Assembly: GCA_016926135.1 (NCBI GenBank)
Contig: JAFGPH010000372.1
Coordinates: forward strand, 1 to 13,467
DNA from: Deltaproteobacteria bacterium
Lineage (GTDB): Bacteria; Desulfobacterota; DSM-4660; Desulfatiglandales; HGW-15
Length of the DNA stretch: 13,467 bases
Reading direction: 5' to 3'
Under the pieces are notes generated by a model. That model saw only the letters and a list, made by a program, of their open reading frames with translations, was not told the DNA's origin and did no database searches. The position numbers were made by a program, and so were the translations under genes. Of the stretch, positions 1 to 7,646 are shown piece after piece. Position 1 is the stretch's first letter. Each line of letters opens with the position of its first letter.

Positions 1-122
1 ACGGCGCTCATCTCCGATTCCGGCGCCACCACAAACACCTCGAAATCCGTCTTCAATTCCTGATAGAGCGCCATCAGCCCGGGCGCATAAATGCCGTCAT
101 CGTTGGTCAAGAGGATCCTCAT
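1..122 (-). CDS. surE: SurE 5'/3'-nucleotidase, N-terminal 40 residues (runs off the window)
   Basis: The minus strand reads [16 protein letters not shown], then a conserved stretch through [11 protein letters not shown], and continues beyond base 1. This is the hallmark start of SurE, a metal-dependent nucleoside-monophosphate phosphatase acting in the cytoplasm in nucleotide salvage and stationary-phase survival. The NDD motif (residues 7-9) supplies the two adjacent metal-binding aspartates of the family. The ATG is at 122-120, about 28 bases downstream of the start site expected from the promoter at 157-184. A weak AGG lies about 9 bases upstream. It is divergent from the histidine kinase gene. 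Only the N-terminus can be judged, so integrity of the rest is unknown. Confidence 0.95.
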   Translation of the reverse strand, partial: MRILLTNDDGIYAPGLMALYQELKTDFEVFVVAPESEMSA

Positions 123-156
123 GCGTGCACACCTGTCTTGGAGTCTATGGGATTGT

Positions 157-184
157 CTTATACCATCGCCGGGGCAATTCTCAA
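157..184 (-). promoter_or_regulatory. sigma-70 promoter for surE
   Basis: On the minus strand the -35 hexamer is TTGAGA (179-184, 5/6 match) and the -10 hexamer is TATAAG (157-162, 5/6 match), with a 16-bp spacer. Transcription would start near base 150, giving a short leader before the surE ATG at 122. Seen directly; activity is inferred. Confidence 0.6.
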
Positions 185-364
185 ATAGCAGAACCGTTAG
201 GGCCCCCGCTTGGGACTTCCTTGCGATTTGCGGAGATGCTGGAGATCGTATGAACCTTTTAAACTTCCTGACCCATGCCCTTTGCGCTTTTCTCTCTCCT
301 TCACGTTCTTCCTGCTCCGCGTTCCGCACTCCGAATTTCGCGTTCCCCTGCGGAACGGTTTTCA
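185..364. other. Divergent intergenic stretch, no gene recognised
   Basis: The gene-free space between surE (ends at 122) and the histidine kinase (starts at 431) is 308 bp. Outside the two promoters it holds pyrimidine-rich sequence on the plus strand (about 286-330). The open frames crossing it give low-complexity Ser/Pro/Arg/Leu peptides without family features. I see no RNA gene, clear terminator or repeat here. Confidence 0.4.
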
Positions 365-393
365 TTGCCACCGCGCCTGTTCCGGAGTAGAAT
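365..393 (+). promoter_or_regulatory. sigma-70 promoter for the histidine kinase operon
   Basis: The -35 is TTGCCA (365-370, 5/6) and the -10 is TAGAAT (388-393, 5/6), separated by exactly 17 bp. Transcription would start near 400, about 30 bases before the proposed TTG start at 431. The promoter lies inside any longer reading from the ATG at 275, which argues against that upstream start. Confidence 0.55.
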
Positions 394-430
394 TCCTGTA
401 CACCATCTTCCCCTGACAGGCGGTGCCGAT

Positions 431-1705
431 TTGAGGGACCGGAACCCTGAGGACATCCGCGTTCGTGAACTTGCAACCATTCTGAAGTTCAGCGCTCTCA
501 TCAGTTCATCCCTAAATATCGAGGTGGTGCTCGACAATGCCATGAGATGGGTGGAGGAATTCATGGATGCCGAGGCCAGCACCATCTACGAGCTGGATGA
601 GGCAAAGAACGAGATTACCGTCAGGCTTGCCAGGGGAGAGAAGAAGGGCCCCGTGAGGTCCCTGACCCTCAAGATGGGGGAGGGGGTGGCAGGACTTGTG
701 GTCCGGACCCGAAAGCCGAAAATCATTCAGGACGTGGCCCGCTCAAAGAGATTCAGTGACAAGTTCGACAAAATCACGGGCTTCACGACCCGCTCCATGA
801 TCTGCGTCCCCCTCCTCCTCCGGGACAAAACCATTGGCGCCGTCCAGGTTCTCAACAAGAGACAGGGGAAGCCCTTTACCCGTCACGACCTGGAACTTTT
901 AACCGCCCTGTCCCAGCAGATCGCCGTGGCCATGGACAACGCCCACCTCTATCAGCTCCTGGCGGAGCGATTCGAACTCACGGTCGCAGAACTGAAAAAG
1001 ACCGAGGAGAAGCTGATCCGATCGGAGCGTCTGGCGGGGTTGGGGAACCTGGTTCAGGGGGTCGCCCACGAGATTCGAAATCCGGTCACGATGATCGGCG
1101 GATTCACCCGGCGGATTCGCAAGGAGCTGGGAAGCGGGCACCGATTGGGCAAATATATCGATATCATCCTGGAGGAGACGACCCGCCTGGAGAACCTTGT
1201 GCAAAAGGTACAGCAACTGGCCAAGGTGCAAGCGACCTCCCTCGGCCTGAAGCGGGTGGAGCCGGTTGTGCAAAAGGCGTTGCAGGGGTTTGAACCCGCA
1301 GCCGCGCGGCAGGGAATTCGGATCGTGAAGGAGATCCCGCCCGAACTGCCCAGGATCGACATGGACAGACATCAGATGCACCTCGCCCTGTCTCATGTCA
1401 TCGAGAATGCGGTGGAGTCCATGCCAAACGGGGGCACCCTTCGGCTGGGGGTTCGGCAGGAGCGGCGGCGCCTGGTGATTCAGGTGAAGGACACCGGGTG
1501 CGGGATCCCGCGCGAAGACCTGGATGCCGTCTATGACCCGTTCTTCACATCCAAGACGAGGGGCGCAGGCCTGGGGCTCACCACGGTCCATCAGATCATC
1601 ACAAACCACCACGGCGAAATCAGGATTCTGAGTGAGCCTCAGAGGGGTACCACGGTGGAACTCCGCCTGCCGGTCCCCGAGATCGAGGAGAGGGAAGAAA
1701 CATGA
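431..1705 (+). CDS. Soluble GAF-domain sensor histidine kinase
   Basis: A 424-residue cytoplasmic histidine kinase with no membrane segment. Order: a short N-terminal helix, a GAF sensor domain (about residues 15-172, ending with the [10 protein letters not shown] motif), a coiled coil (about 172-200), and HisKA with the phosphoacceptor H213 in VAHEIRNP. A HATPase_c domain follows, with N-box N326 in HVIENAVE, G1 box DTGCGIP (354-360), an F box (DPFFTSK) and G2 box GAGLGL. All catalytic boxes look intact. The family autophosphorylates and passes phosphate to a response regulator; none is adjacent, so it is an orphan locally. I chose TTG 431 because the promoter at 365-393 lies downstream of the ATG at 275, the residues before 431 look non-coding, and AGGCGG sits at 418-423. 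The stop overlaps the next gene by 4 bp (ATGA). The GAF ligand is unknown. Confidence 0.88.
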   Translation: MRDRNPEDIRVRELATILKFSALISSSLNIEVVLDNAMRWVEEFMDAEASTIYELDEAKNEITVRLARGEKKGPVRSLTLKMGEGVAGLVVRTRKPKIIQDVARSKRFSDKFDKITGFTTRSMICVPLLLRDKTIGAVQVLNKRQGKPFTRHDLELLTALSQQIAVAMDNAHLYQLLAERFELTVAELKKTEEKLIRSERLAGLGNLVQGVAHEIRNPVTMIGGFTRRIRKELGSGHRLGKYIDIILEETTRLENLVQKVQQLAKVQATSLGLKRVEPVVQKALQGFEPAAARQGIRIVKEIPPELPRIDMDRHQMHLALSHVIENAVESMPNGGTLRLGVRQERRRLVIQVKDTGCGIPREDLDAVYDPFFTSKTRGAGLGLTTVHQIITNHHGEIRILSEPQRGTTVELRLPVPEIEEREET

Positions 1706-2604
1706 AAAGGAAAGGGAGACGCTCGACCCCGTGGTTCTGGATCCTGGCAGTGGCGGTTCTGGCGATGGTGGCCGGCTATTTCCTGGGAAAGGATTCGGTG
1801 AGGGACGAGTCCCGGCCCGCCGGCGAGAAAGAAGCGGCTCTTCCCCCGAAGGGACCGGGCCCGAAGGTGGAGGCCCAGATGCCCGCCCGGGTCGAGCCGG
1901 TGCAACAGGAAGGGTCCGGCGATGAAGCAAGGGAAGGGGATGGAGTGGCTGACTGCCAAAAGGTACGGGAAGAGGTTCGGGAGTTTTTCCGTTACCTGGA
2001 CCGGAAACCCTATGTGAGACAGATCGAGGAACGGCCGGACACCCATGCCTGGTTCAGGGGGATCACCGAGAAACTCGCGGCGCATCCGCCGGCGCCCGCC
2101 GGTGAAGGGCTGGACACCGAGCTTCTGGCAGGCAATGCCTTCCATTTCTTCCGGCGCCTGGAAGGCAGGGATCTCCGGCTCATCCGGGAAATCCTGCTGA
2201 ACGAGGCATCTACCCTGGAAGCGAATCTGCAGACCTTCTACCAGTGGCTCACCCTCAGGGACCGGTGCCCGGACCCGGAGGAGGTGCGGCCCTCTCCGGA
2301 GATTCTTTATTCCTATGCCGGGCTTTTCCTCAACACCCTGGGGGGACAGGCCTATCTCTTTCGACGGTCCGGCTCTCTTCGGGTGCTCGTATCCTACTAT
2401 TGCCTGCTGATTCTTCATGACGCCGAGAAGAAGGGGAAAAACCGCTACGGGATTGACCTTTCACCGCATGTGAATGCCCTGGCGGCCGAGATGCGTCGGC
2501 ACGGGGAGCTTCTGTACCAAAAGGAATATTCCCGTCGGCTGAGCGAGCTTCAGAGGTTCTACCCGATCCGGAAACAGGAAGGCCGTTCCGTGAAAGGGCC
2601 TTGA
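1702..2604 (+). CDS. Membrane-anchored protein of unknown function
   Basis: A 300-residue protein I do not recognise. After a basic start (KRKGRR) there is one hydrophobic segment at residues 11-29, then a Pro/Glu/Gly-rich stretch to about 83, then a mostly helical, charged domain to the end. It looks like a type II membrane protein with its C-terminal domain in the periplasm; the segment could also be an uncleaved signal. Cysteines are at 85, 189 and 234, the first two in hydrophilic stretches that could form a disulfide (inference). Its ATG overlaps the stop of the histidine kinase gene, so the two are probably translated together. It could feed an envelope signal to the kinase or to the phosphorylation genes downstream, but nothing in the sequence proves this. 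Base use is like the neighbours. Confidence 0.8.
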   Translation: MKRKGRRSTPWFWILAVAVLAMVAGYFLGKDSVRDESRPAGEKEAALPPKGPGPKVEAQMPARVEPVQQEGSGDEAREGDGVADCQKVREEVREFFRYLDRKPYVRQIEERPDTHAWFRGITEKLAAHPPAPAGEGLDTELLAGNAFHFFRRLEGRDLRLIREILLNEASTLEANLQTFYQWLTLRDRCPDPEEVRPSPEILYSYAGLFLNTLGGQAYLFRRSGSLRVLVSYYCLLILHDAEKKGKNRYGIDLSPHVNALAAEMRRHGELLYQKEYSRRLSELQRFYPIRKQEGRSVKGP

Positions 2605-2675
2605 CAATTTTGAGGAATTTTGGTTCTTTCTGATTTTGGAATGTCTCCTCAAACCATCCACACGGCGGGCTGAAT

Positions 2676-3455
2676 ATGCGCTTCGAGTCCTTTGCGGCTT
2701 CCGACACCGGTCAGGTGAGGCAACTGAACGAGGATTCCCTCCTTGCCAATGATCAGGAGGGGGTTTTCCTGGTCGCGGACGGCATGGGAGGACTCTCCAA
2801 GGGAGACATTGCCAGCCGCATCGCCGTGGAGACGGTGAACCGGTTCATCACCGAATCCAGAACCGAAGACATCACCTGGCCCATCAAACCGCAAGACCAA
2901 TACAGTCTGGAGGAAAACCGCTTCCTCGCCGCCGTTTCTCTGGCCAATTGGAGCGTTTACAGCGAGTTCCTGAAAGACGAGCGGAACGCGGCCATGGGCA
3001 CGACCCTGGTCGGATTGCTGGTGGACAGGCAAGCGGCCATCATCACGAACATCGGTGACAGTCGCGTCTATCTCATCCGGAACGACACCATCCAGCAGGT
3101 CACGGAGGATCATTCGCTGGTCATGGAAGAGGTCCGCAAAGGGACCCTGACCCCGCAGGAGGCGAGACTTCATCCGCAGCGCCATGTGATCAACCGCGCC
3201 CTGGGCATTGCCGAGTCCGCCAGGGTGGACATTTCCTCCATAGAACTTCGGCAGGGGGATCTCTTCCTCCTCTGCTCGGATGGTCTCTCAGACATGCTGA
3301 CGGATGAGGAACTTCTGGCGATCACCCGGACCGATCCGGCAGGCGCCCTGAGCGAGTTGGGAAACCGAATGGTTCGCGCCGCCAATGACAAGGGGGGCAA
3401 AGACAACATCAGTCTCGTGCTGGTCCGCTTTTACGATGTGGGTTCCGATGCATGA
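2676..3455 (+). CDS. PP2C-family Ser/Thr protein phosphatase (PppA/PrpC/Stp1-like)
   Basis: A 259-residue, single-domain bacterial PP2C phosphatase, probably cytoplasmic, with no membrane segment. It removes phosphate from phosphoserine and phosphothreonine using a two-metal centre. Visible motifs in order are RQLNED (metal-binding acidic D20), VADGMGG (D35, G36), GTTLVGLLV, NIGDSRVYLIR, TEDHSLV, INRALG, LLCSDGLSD (D202) and GGKDNIS (D243). The set is complete, so the enzyme should be active. The length is normal for the family. It is followed 94 bases later by the Ser/Thr kinase gene; such pairs usually act on the same substrates. The start ATG has only a weak GGCGGG upstream, but the N-terminal MRFESFAASDTG matches the family start. 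The partner substrate is inferred to be the kinase and/or the FHA-ATPase. Confidence 0.93.
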   Translation: MRFESFAASDTGQVRQLNEDSLLANDQEGVFLVADGMGGLSKGDIASRIAVETVNRFITESRTEDITWPIKPQDQYSLEENRFLAAVSLANWSVYSEFLKDERNAAMGTTLVGLLVDRQAAIITNIGDSRVYLIRNDTIQQVTEDHSLVMEEVRKGTLTPQEARLHPQRHVINRALGIAESARVDISSIELRQGDLFLLCSDGLSDMLTDEELLAITRTDPAGALSELGNRMVRAANDKGGKDNISLVLVRFYDVGSDA

Positions 3456-3549
3456 TCCAAGGACCGAGGCGGATGGTCTTCGGCTTGCCGCTCCGCGTAT
3501 TCCCCGTCGTCTTGCAGCCACCCTGCTTGACTTCTAACCCAGAGGGTTC

Positions 3550-5154
3550 ATGAGCAAATTCAGCGTCGGAGATCTGATTGACGAACGGTATGAAGTGATC
3601 AAAGTCCTGGGTGAAGGAGGAATGGGGGTTGTCTACAAGGTCCGGGACAACATCCTGGCCCAGGTGGTGGCCCTGAAAACCCTCCTCCCGGCCTTTGTGA
3701 AGCACAAGGAGGCCCTTGTCCGTTTCATCAACGAGGTCAAGGTGAGCCTGATGCTGAATCACCCCAACATCATCCGCGTTTACGACATCCGCAGGCTCGA
3801 TGACATCTACTACATGACCATGCAGTATATCGACGGCTTCAGCCTTTACGACTGGCTGGAGGAGGACCCCAAGCGGGATATCGGGGAGACGCTGGAGATC
3901 CTCGGGAAGGTCTCGGAGGGACTTGATTATGCCCATCGCAAGGGGACCTTTCACCGCGACATCAAGCCTGCCAACATCATGATGACCCTTCAGAAAGATG
4001 TCTATTTGGTGGACTTCGGTCTTGCAAAACTGGCCGACGGAATGGGAAACATCACCCGCCTGGGCGGGGCCGGCACCCCGAACTATATGGCTCCGGAACA
4101 GAAGCGCGGCGGAGAGATCGACCAGCGGGCGGACATCTACGCCGTAGGCGTCATGTCCTTCGAGATGCTTACCGGGGAACTGCCGAAGCTCACCATGGCG
4201 AGCAAGCTGAACCCCAAACTCAACACCCAGGTGGATGGGATCCTCTCCAAGGCCATGGCCTCCGACCCCAACCAGCGCTACGGCAGCATCCTCAGCTTCT
4301 TCGAAGACCTCCGGGAAGCCCTGCTGACCCGGAAGGTCTCTCCGAAGGCCGCCAGCCGGACCGCTCTGGAGGCTGGGCCGATGCCGGAGGGCGCCACCCG
4401 GCTGGATGGGGCTACAGTGGCCGGTTTCCCCACCCAGGGGCCGGAGGCCGAACCCAGGCCAAAACCCACCCCGGAGAGCGTCGTGGACATGATCATGGTC
4501 CCCGCAGGGCACTTCTGGATGGGCAGCCGGGTGGAGGAAAGCCGGAATGAAAGCGAGAAGCCCCGCCATCGTGTGCTCCTTAACACCTACTACATCGACA
4601 AGTTCCCGGTCACCAACCAGTCCTACCGCAGGTTCGTGAAGGAGACCGGATGCCCCGAACCCCCGCACTGGGCCGACCCGCAGTTCAATCACCCCCTTCA
4701 GCCGGTGGTGGGGGTATCCTGGCAGGAAGCGGAGGCATATGCGCAGTGGGCCAACAAGCGCCTCCCCACGGAGGCGGAGTGGGAGAAGGCAGCCAGGGGT
4801 CCGGAAGGCTTCATCTACCCTTGGGGCAACCAATTTGCCGCCGGCAAGGCCAATGTGGACTACACGATGAATCAGACCTCTCAGGTCGGCCGGTTTCCGG
4901 GAGGAGCCAGCGCGTACGGCTGCCAGGACCTGATCGGGAACGTGTGGGAATGGTGCGCGGACTGGTTCGAGGAAAAATATTATGGTTCGAGTCCCTCGCA
5001 GAACCCACAGGGGCCCAAGAAGGGGCAGAAAAGAGTCATACGGGGAGGGGCATGGGACACCATCTCCTTCAATTGCAGAAACGCCTTTCGGTTCTTTGCC
5101 GGCCCCGCATCCAAGGCGCGCAATATTGGGTTTCGCTGCGCCGTGGATGGATAG
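3550..5154 (+). CDS. Ser/Thr protein kinase fused to a C-terminal FGE/SUMF1-like domain
   Basis: A 534-residue fusion. Residues 14-262 form a Hanks-type kinase of PknB/PpkA style: glycine loop GEGGMG (21-26), ATP lysine K43, alpha-C glutamate E62, catalytic HRDIKPAN (D137, N142), DFG 155-157, and an activation loop with T176 before APEQ (181-184). All key residues are present. A Pro/Thr/Glu-rich linker (265-312) leads to an FGE-sulfatase-type (C-type lectin fold) domain at 313-534, with MVPAGHFWMGS, RLPTEAEWEKAARG, GNVWEWCADW, RVIRGGAW and GFRCA. There is no transmembrane segment, so both halves should be cytoplasmic. The paired active-site cysteines of true formylglycine-generating enzyme are not seen: C509 stands alone in NCRNAFR. 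The domain is therefore more likely a binding or scaffold module. It lies between the phosphatase and FHA-ATPase genes, with 21 bp to the latter. AGAGGG at 3541-3546 is a short-spaced ribosome site. Confidence 0.92.
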   Translation: MSKFSVGDLIDERYEVIKVLGEGGMGVVYKVRDNILAQVVALKTLLPAFVKHKEALVRFINEVKVSLMLNHPNIIRVYDIRRLDDIYYMTMQYIDGFSLYDWLEEDPKRDIGETLEILGKVSEGLDYAHRKGTFHRDIKPANIMMTLQKDVYLVDFGLAKLADGMGNITRLGGAGTPNYMAPEQKRGGEIDQRADIYAVGVMSFEMLTGELPKLTMASKLNPKLNTQVDGILSKAMASDPNQRYGSILSFFEDLREALLTRKVSPKAASRTALEAGPMPEGATRLDGATVAGFPTQGPEAEPRPKPTPESVVDMIMVPAGHFWMGSRVEESRNESEKPRHRVLLNTYYIDKFPVTNQSYRRFVKETGCPEPPHWADPQFNHPLQPVVGVSWQEAEAYAQWANKRLPTEAEWEKAARGPEGFIYPWGNQFAAGKANVDYTMNQTSQVGRFPGGASAYGCQDLIGNVWEWCADWFEEKYYGSSPSQNPQGPKKGQKRVIRGGAWDTISFNCRNAFRFFAGPASKARNIGFRCAVDG

Positions 5155-5161
5155 TCATGGT

Positions 5162-5169
5162 AAAGGAGG
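5162..5169 (+). promoter_or_regulatory. Strong Shine-Dalgarno for the FHA-ATPase gene
   Basis: AAAGGAGG ends 6 bases before the ATG at 5176. It fixes the start so that the FHA domain is part of the protein from its first residues. Confidence 0.85.
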
Positions 5170-5175
5170 CGCCCC

Positions 5176-7644
5176 ATGGCTCACATCGTCATCTTCAATC
5201 CGCAGAACGGAACGAGGACCCTTGTTTCTCTTGAAAAGAGGCTCACCAAGATCGGTCGCCTTTCCGACAATGACATTATCCTCAACGACGACCGGGTCTC
5301 CCGGTATCACGCCGAAATCATACGCATGCCGGATGGGGACTACCTGATCCAGGATCTCAACAGTTCCAACGGGACCAAGGTGGGCGGTCGGAAGGTCTCC
5401 AACAAGAGGCTGAAAGAGGGAGACCGAATCGATATCGGCAGGATGATTCTCACGCTCAACCTGGCCGATCCTTCGGATTCGCGTATCGAGTCCCCGCCCC
5501 CCCCTGTGGTTGAAGGCAGGACGGTCCTCCCGGAAACCGAGCATCCGGATTATGCCACCCTCATCGGCGGGGAGACCTCCCCGGGGCGGGGCGCCGATAC
5601 CGGCGAACCCTCAGGGGAGTGGGGCACGCGGACCTTTGTGTCTCCGCCGGGGCCCGCCACGATCATCTCCTCCGGTGAAGTCCAGCCCGACAAACTGGAG
5701 AGCAGAATCGAGCTTCTGTCCAAGAAACTGCGCGTAAAGGCCGAGAGCCCCGCGACGGAGATTCAGGAATCCACGCTTTCCCCGCCCCCGCCCTCCCTGA
5801 AGGGAATCAAGACCGAGCAAGTTCCCGCGCCCTTCACCGCCAAAGAGCAAGAGGCCCTGCGGGAGACGCCGCTTGCTCCCCCCCTTCCCGAGGTCCCGAT
5901 CAAGGTCCCCGCTTACCGGATCCGGCCTACCAACCTCCTCTATCTCTTTCACAAGAACGACGTCATCTCCGAGGAGGAGCTGCGTCAGTTCGTGGATGAA
6001 GTGAAAACCACCGCCATCACCCCTTTCGACGTCCTGGCCAAGAAGGCCCTCTATTACCGAAGAGGCGGGATGGATACCCTGATCGGACACTTCAAGATCC
6101 CCTTCGTGGAGTCGGATGACGAACTCGTCAAGCGCTACGAGAAAACCGCCATCAGCGAGGAGGTGGCGCGCAAGTGCCTGGCCCTTTCCATCAAGGAGGA
6201 AGACGGAAAAAGCGCGGGGCGATACGTCCCGCTCGTGATGGCGAACCCCACCGACATCCTGGCCGTGGACGCCCTGGCCCTTTTGGTCCGCAAGCCGGTG
6301 AAACCCGTCTGCTTCAGTACCCCGGAAACCATCAAGAAGGCCATTGCCAGGGTTTACAAGACCACGATATCCACCACGGCCCTGGATCTGGCCAGCATCA
6401 ACGTGGAGATCGGAAGAAAGGATCTCACCGTGGAAGAAGTCACCGGGTTTCCCATCGTGGACATGGTGAATTACTTCATCAACAAGGCCCTGACCGAGCG
6501 TGCAAGCGACATCCATTTCGAGCCCACCGAGCACTTTCTGGTGGTCAGGAACCGGATCGACGGCGTGCTCCATGAAAACGCGGCCCTGCCCGATTATCTC
6601 CAGGCCGAAATCGTCTCGCGTCTCAAGATCATCTGTGAGATGAACGTGGCTGAGAAGCGCTTGCCCCAGGACGGCCGCTTCACCGTCACGGTGGGTGACC
6701 GGACCGTCGACGTGCGGGTTTCCACCTACCCCACGGTTCACGGGGAAAAGGTGGTGCTCCGGCTCCTGGAACAGGAGGCCATCATCACCGACATCAACCG
6801 GCTCGGGATGGAGGACAGCGAGGTGGAACTCCTCCTGGAGAAGATCACCGCACCCTACGGCATGATCCTGCTCACCGGTCCGACCGGATGCGGCAAGACC
6901 ACCACCCTCTATGCCTGCGTCTCCATGATCAACTCCCCGGACATCAATATCCTCACCGTGGAAGACCCGGTAGAGTACAAGATCCCCGGCATCCACCAGA
7001 TGCAGGCCAACGAGAAGATCGGGCTGACTTTTTCAGCCGGCTTGAGGACCATGCTGCGGCAGGACCCGGATGTGATCATGGTCGGCGAAATCCGCGACCA
7101 TGATACCGCCGAGATCGCCATCCGGGCCGCCATCACCGGCCACATTGTCTTCAGCACCCTCCACACCAACGATGCGGTGGGCATCATCATCCGGCTCACC
7201 GATATGGGGGTGGATCCCTTTATGGTGGCTTCGGCCCTCAGCCTGGCCATAGCCCAGCGGCTCTACCGCACCATCTGCGAGGACTGCCGCATCTATGTGG
7301 AGCCCAAGGTCGTCATGGAGCGACTCCGGGAGGTCGGCGTCACCGAGGGCCGGTTGAAAAAACTGGGTCTGGAGATCTCCGAGGACCGGGAGTACTCCAT
7401 CGGGAAGGGCTGCCCCAAGTGCAGGGGCACCGGTTTCTTCGGCCGAAGGGCGCTCTTTGAGATGTTCAACCTTACCCAGGAGGCCAAGGACCTGATCGTG
7501 AGCAAGGATTTCAGCGAAGGCGAGTTGAAGAAACTGGCCGCCGGCCAGGGCATGACCACCCTGCTCCATGCGGGCCGGCGGGCCGTGGAGCGGGGGGTCA
7601 CCACGGTGGAAGAGATCATCCGGGTCTGCGGAGGGGAGGCATAG
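5176..7644 (+). CDS. GspE/PilB-family assembly ATPase with N-terminal FHA domain
   Basis: An 822-residue fusion. Residues 1-97 are an FHA domain with the phosphothreonine-binding set intact: G27-R28, S42 and H45 (SRYH), and N65-G66. A low-complexity Pro/Glu/Thr linker follows (about 100-240), then a divergent GspE/MshE-type N-terminal domain (about 245-400) and the hexameric secretion ATPase. The ATPase has Walker A GPTGCGKT (568-575), Walker B around DPDVIMVGE (630-638), and the His box GHIVFSTLHT (655-664). A zinc-type tetracysteine, C701/C704 and C746/C749, is typical of GspE and PilB extension ATPases rather than PilT. In its family it powers pseudopilus or pilus assembly at the inner membrane through a GspF/PilC partner, which is encoded 2 bp downstream. 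The FHA fusion and the kinase and phosphatase genes upstream suggest phosphothreonine control. A pilus or secretion role cannot be separated from sequence alone. Confidence 0.93.
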   Translation: MAHIVIFNPQNGTRTLVSLEKRLTKIGRLSDNDIILNDDRVSRYHAEIIRMPDGDYLIQDLNSSNGTKVGGRKVSNKRLKEGDRIDIGRMILTLNLADPSDSRIESPPPPVVEGRTVLPETEHPDYATLIGGETSPGRGADTGEPSGEWGTRTFVSPPGPATIISSGEVQPDKLESRIELLSKKLRVKAESPATEIQESTLSPPPPSLKGIKTEQVPAPFTAKEQEALRETPLAPPLPEVPIKVPAYRIRPTNLLYLFHKNDVISEEELRQFVDEVKTTAITPFDVLAKKALYYRRGGMDTLIGHFKIPFVESDDELVKRYEKTAISEEVARKCLALSIKEEDGKSAGRYVPLVMANPTDILAVDALALLVRKPVKPVCFSTPETIKKAIARVYKTTISTTALDLASINVEIGRKDLTVEEVTGFPIVDMVNYFINKALTERASDIHFEPTEHFLVVRNRIDGVLHENAALPDYLQAEIVSRLKIICEMNVAEKRLPQDGRFTVTVGDRTVDVRVSTYPTVHGEKVVLRLLEQEAIITDINRLGMEDSEVELLLEKITAPYGMILLTGPTGCGKTTTLYACVSMINSPDINILTVEDPVEYKIPGIHQMQANEKIGLTFSAGLRTMLRQDPDVIMVGEIRDHDTAEIAIRAAITGHIVFSTLHTNDAVGIIIRLTDMGVDPFMVASALSLAIAQRLYRTICEDCRIYVEPKVVMERLREVGVTEGRLKKLGLEISEDREYSIGKGCPKCRGTGFFGRRALFEMFNLTQEAKDLIVSKDFSEGELKKLAAGQGMTTLLHAGRRAVERGVTTVEEIIRVCGGEA

Positions 7645-7646
7645 CC

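Noticed and set aside
211..224. Sigma-54-like TGGGAC...TTGC upstream of the histidine kinase
   Set aside because: The spacing between GG and GC is one base short, and the -24 element has a mismatch; spacing is strict for sigma-54.
275..430. Upstream ATG extending the GAF kinase by 52 residues
   Set aside because: The added residues are low-complexity and unlike any kinase N-terminus, and a good promoter lies inside the stretch at 365-393.
899..1930. 343-codon open frame on the minus strand
   Set aside because: It is antisense to the histidine kinase and the unknown-protein gene, rich in Arg/Pro/Gly/Leu/His, with no family features; a shadow of GC-rich coding DNA.
2601..2606. Perfect TTGACA -35 box at the end of the unknown-protein gene, possible promoter for the phosphatase
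   Set aside because: No acceptable -10 hexamer occurs 16-18 bp downstream (TTCTTT at best). An internal promoter is possible but not supported.
3409..4833. 474-codon open frame on the minus strand
   Set aside because: It is antisense to the Ser/Thr kinase gene, whose motifs are complete; composition (Gly/His/Val/Leu) is typical of a shadow frame.
5611..6996. 461-codon open frame on the minus strand
   Set aside because: It is antisense to the FHA-ATPase and rich in Gly/Asp/His/Val; no recognisable domain.
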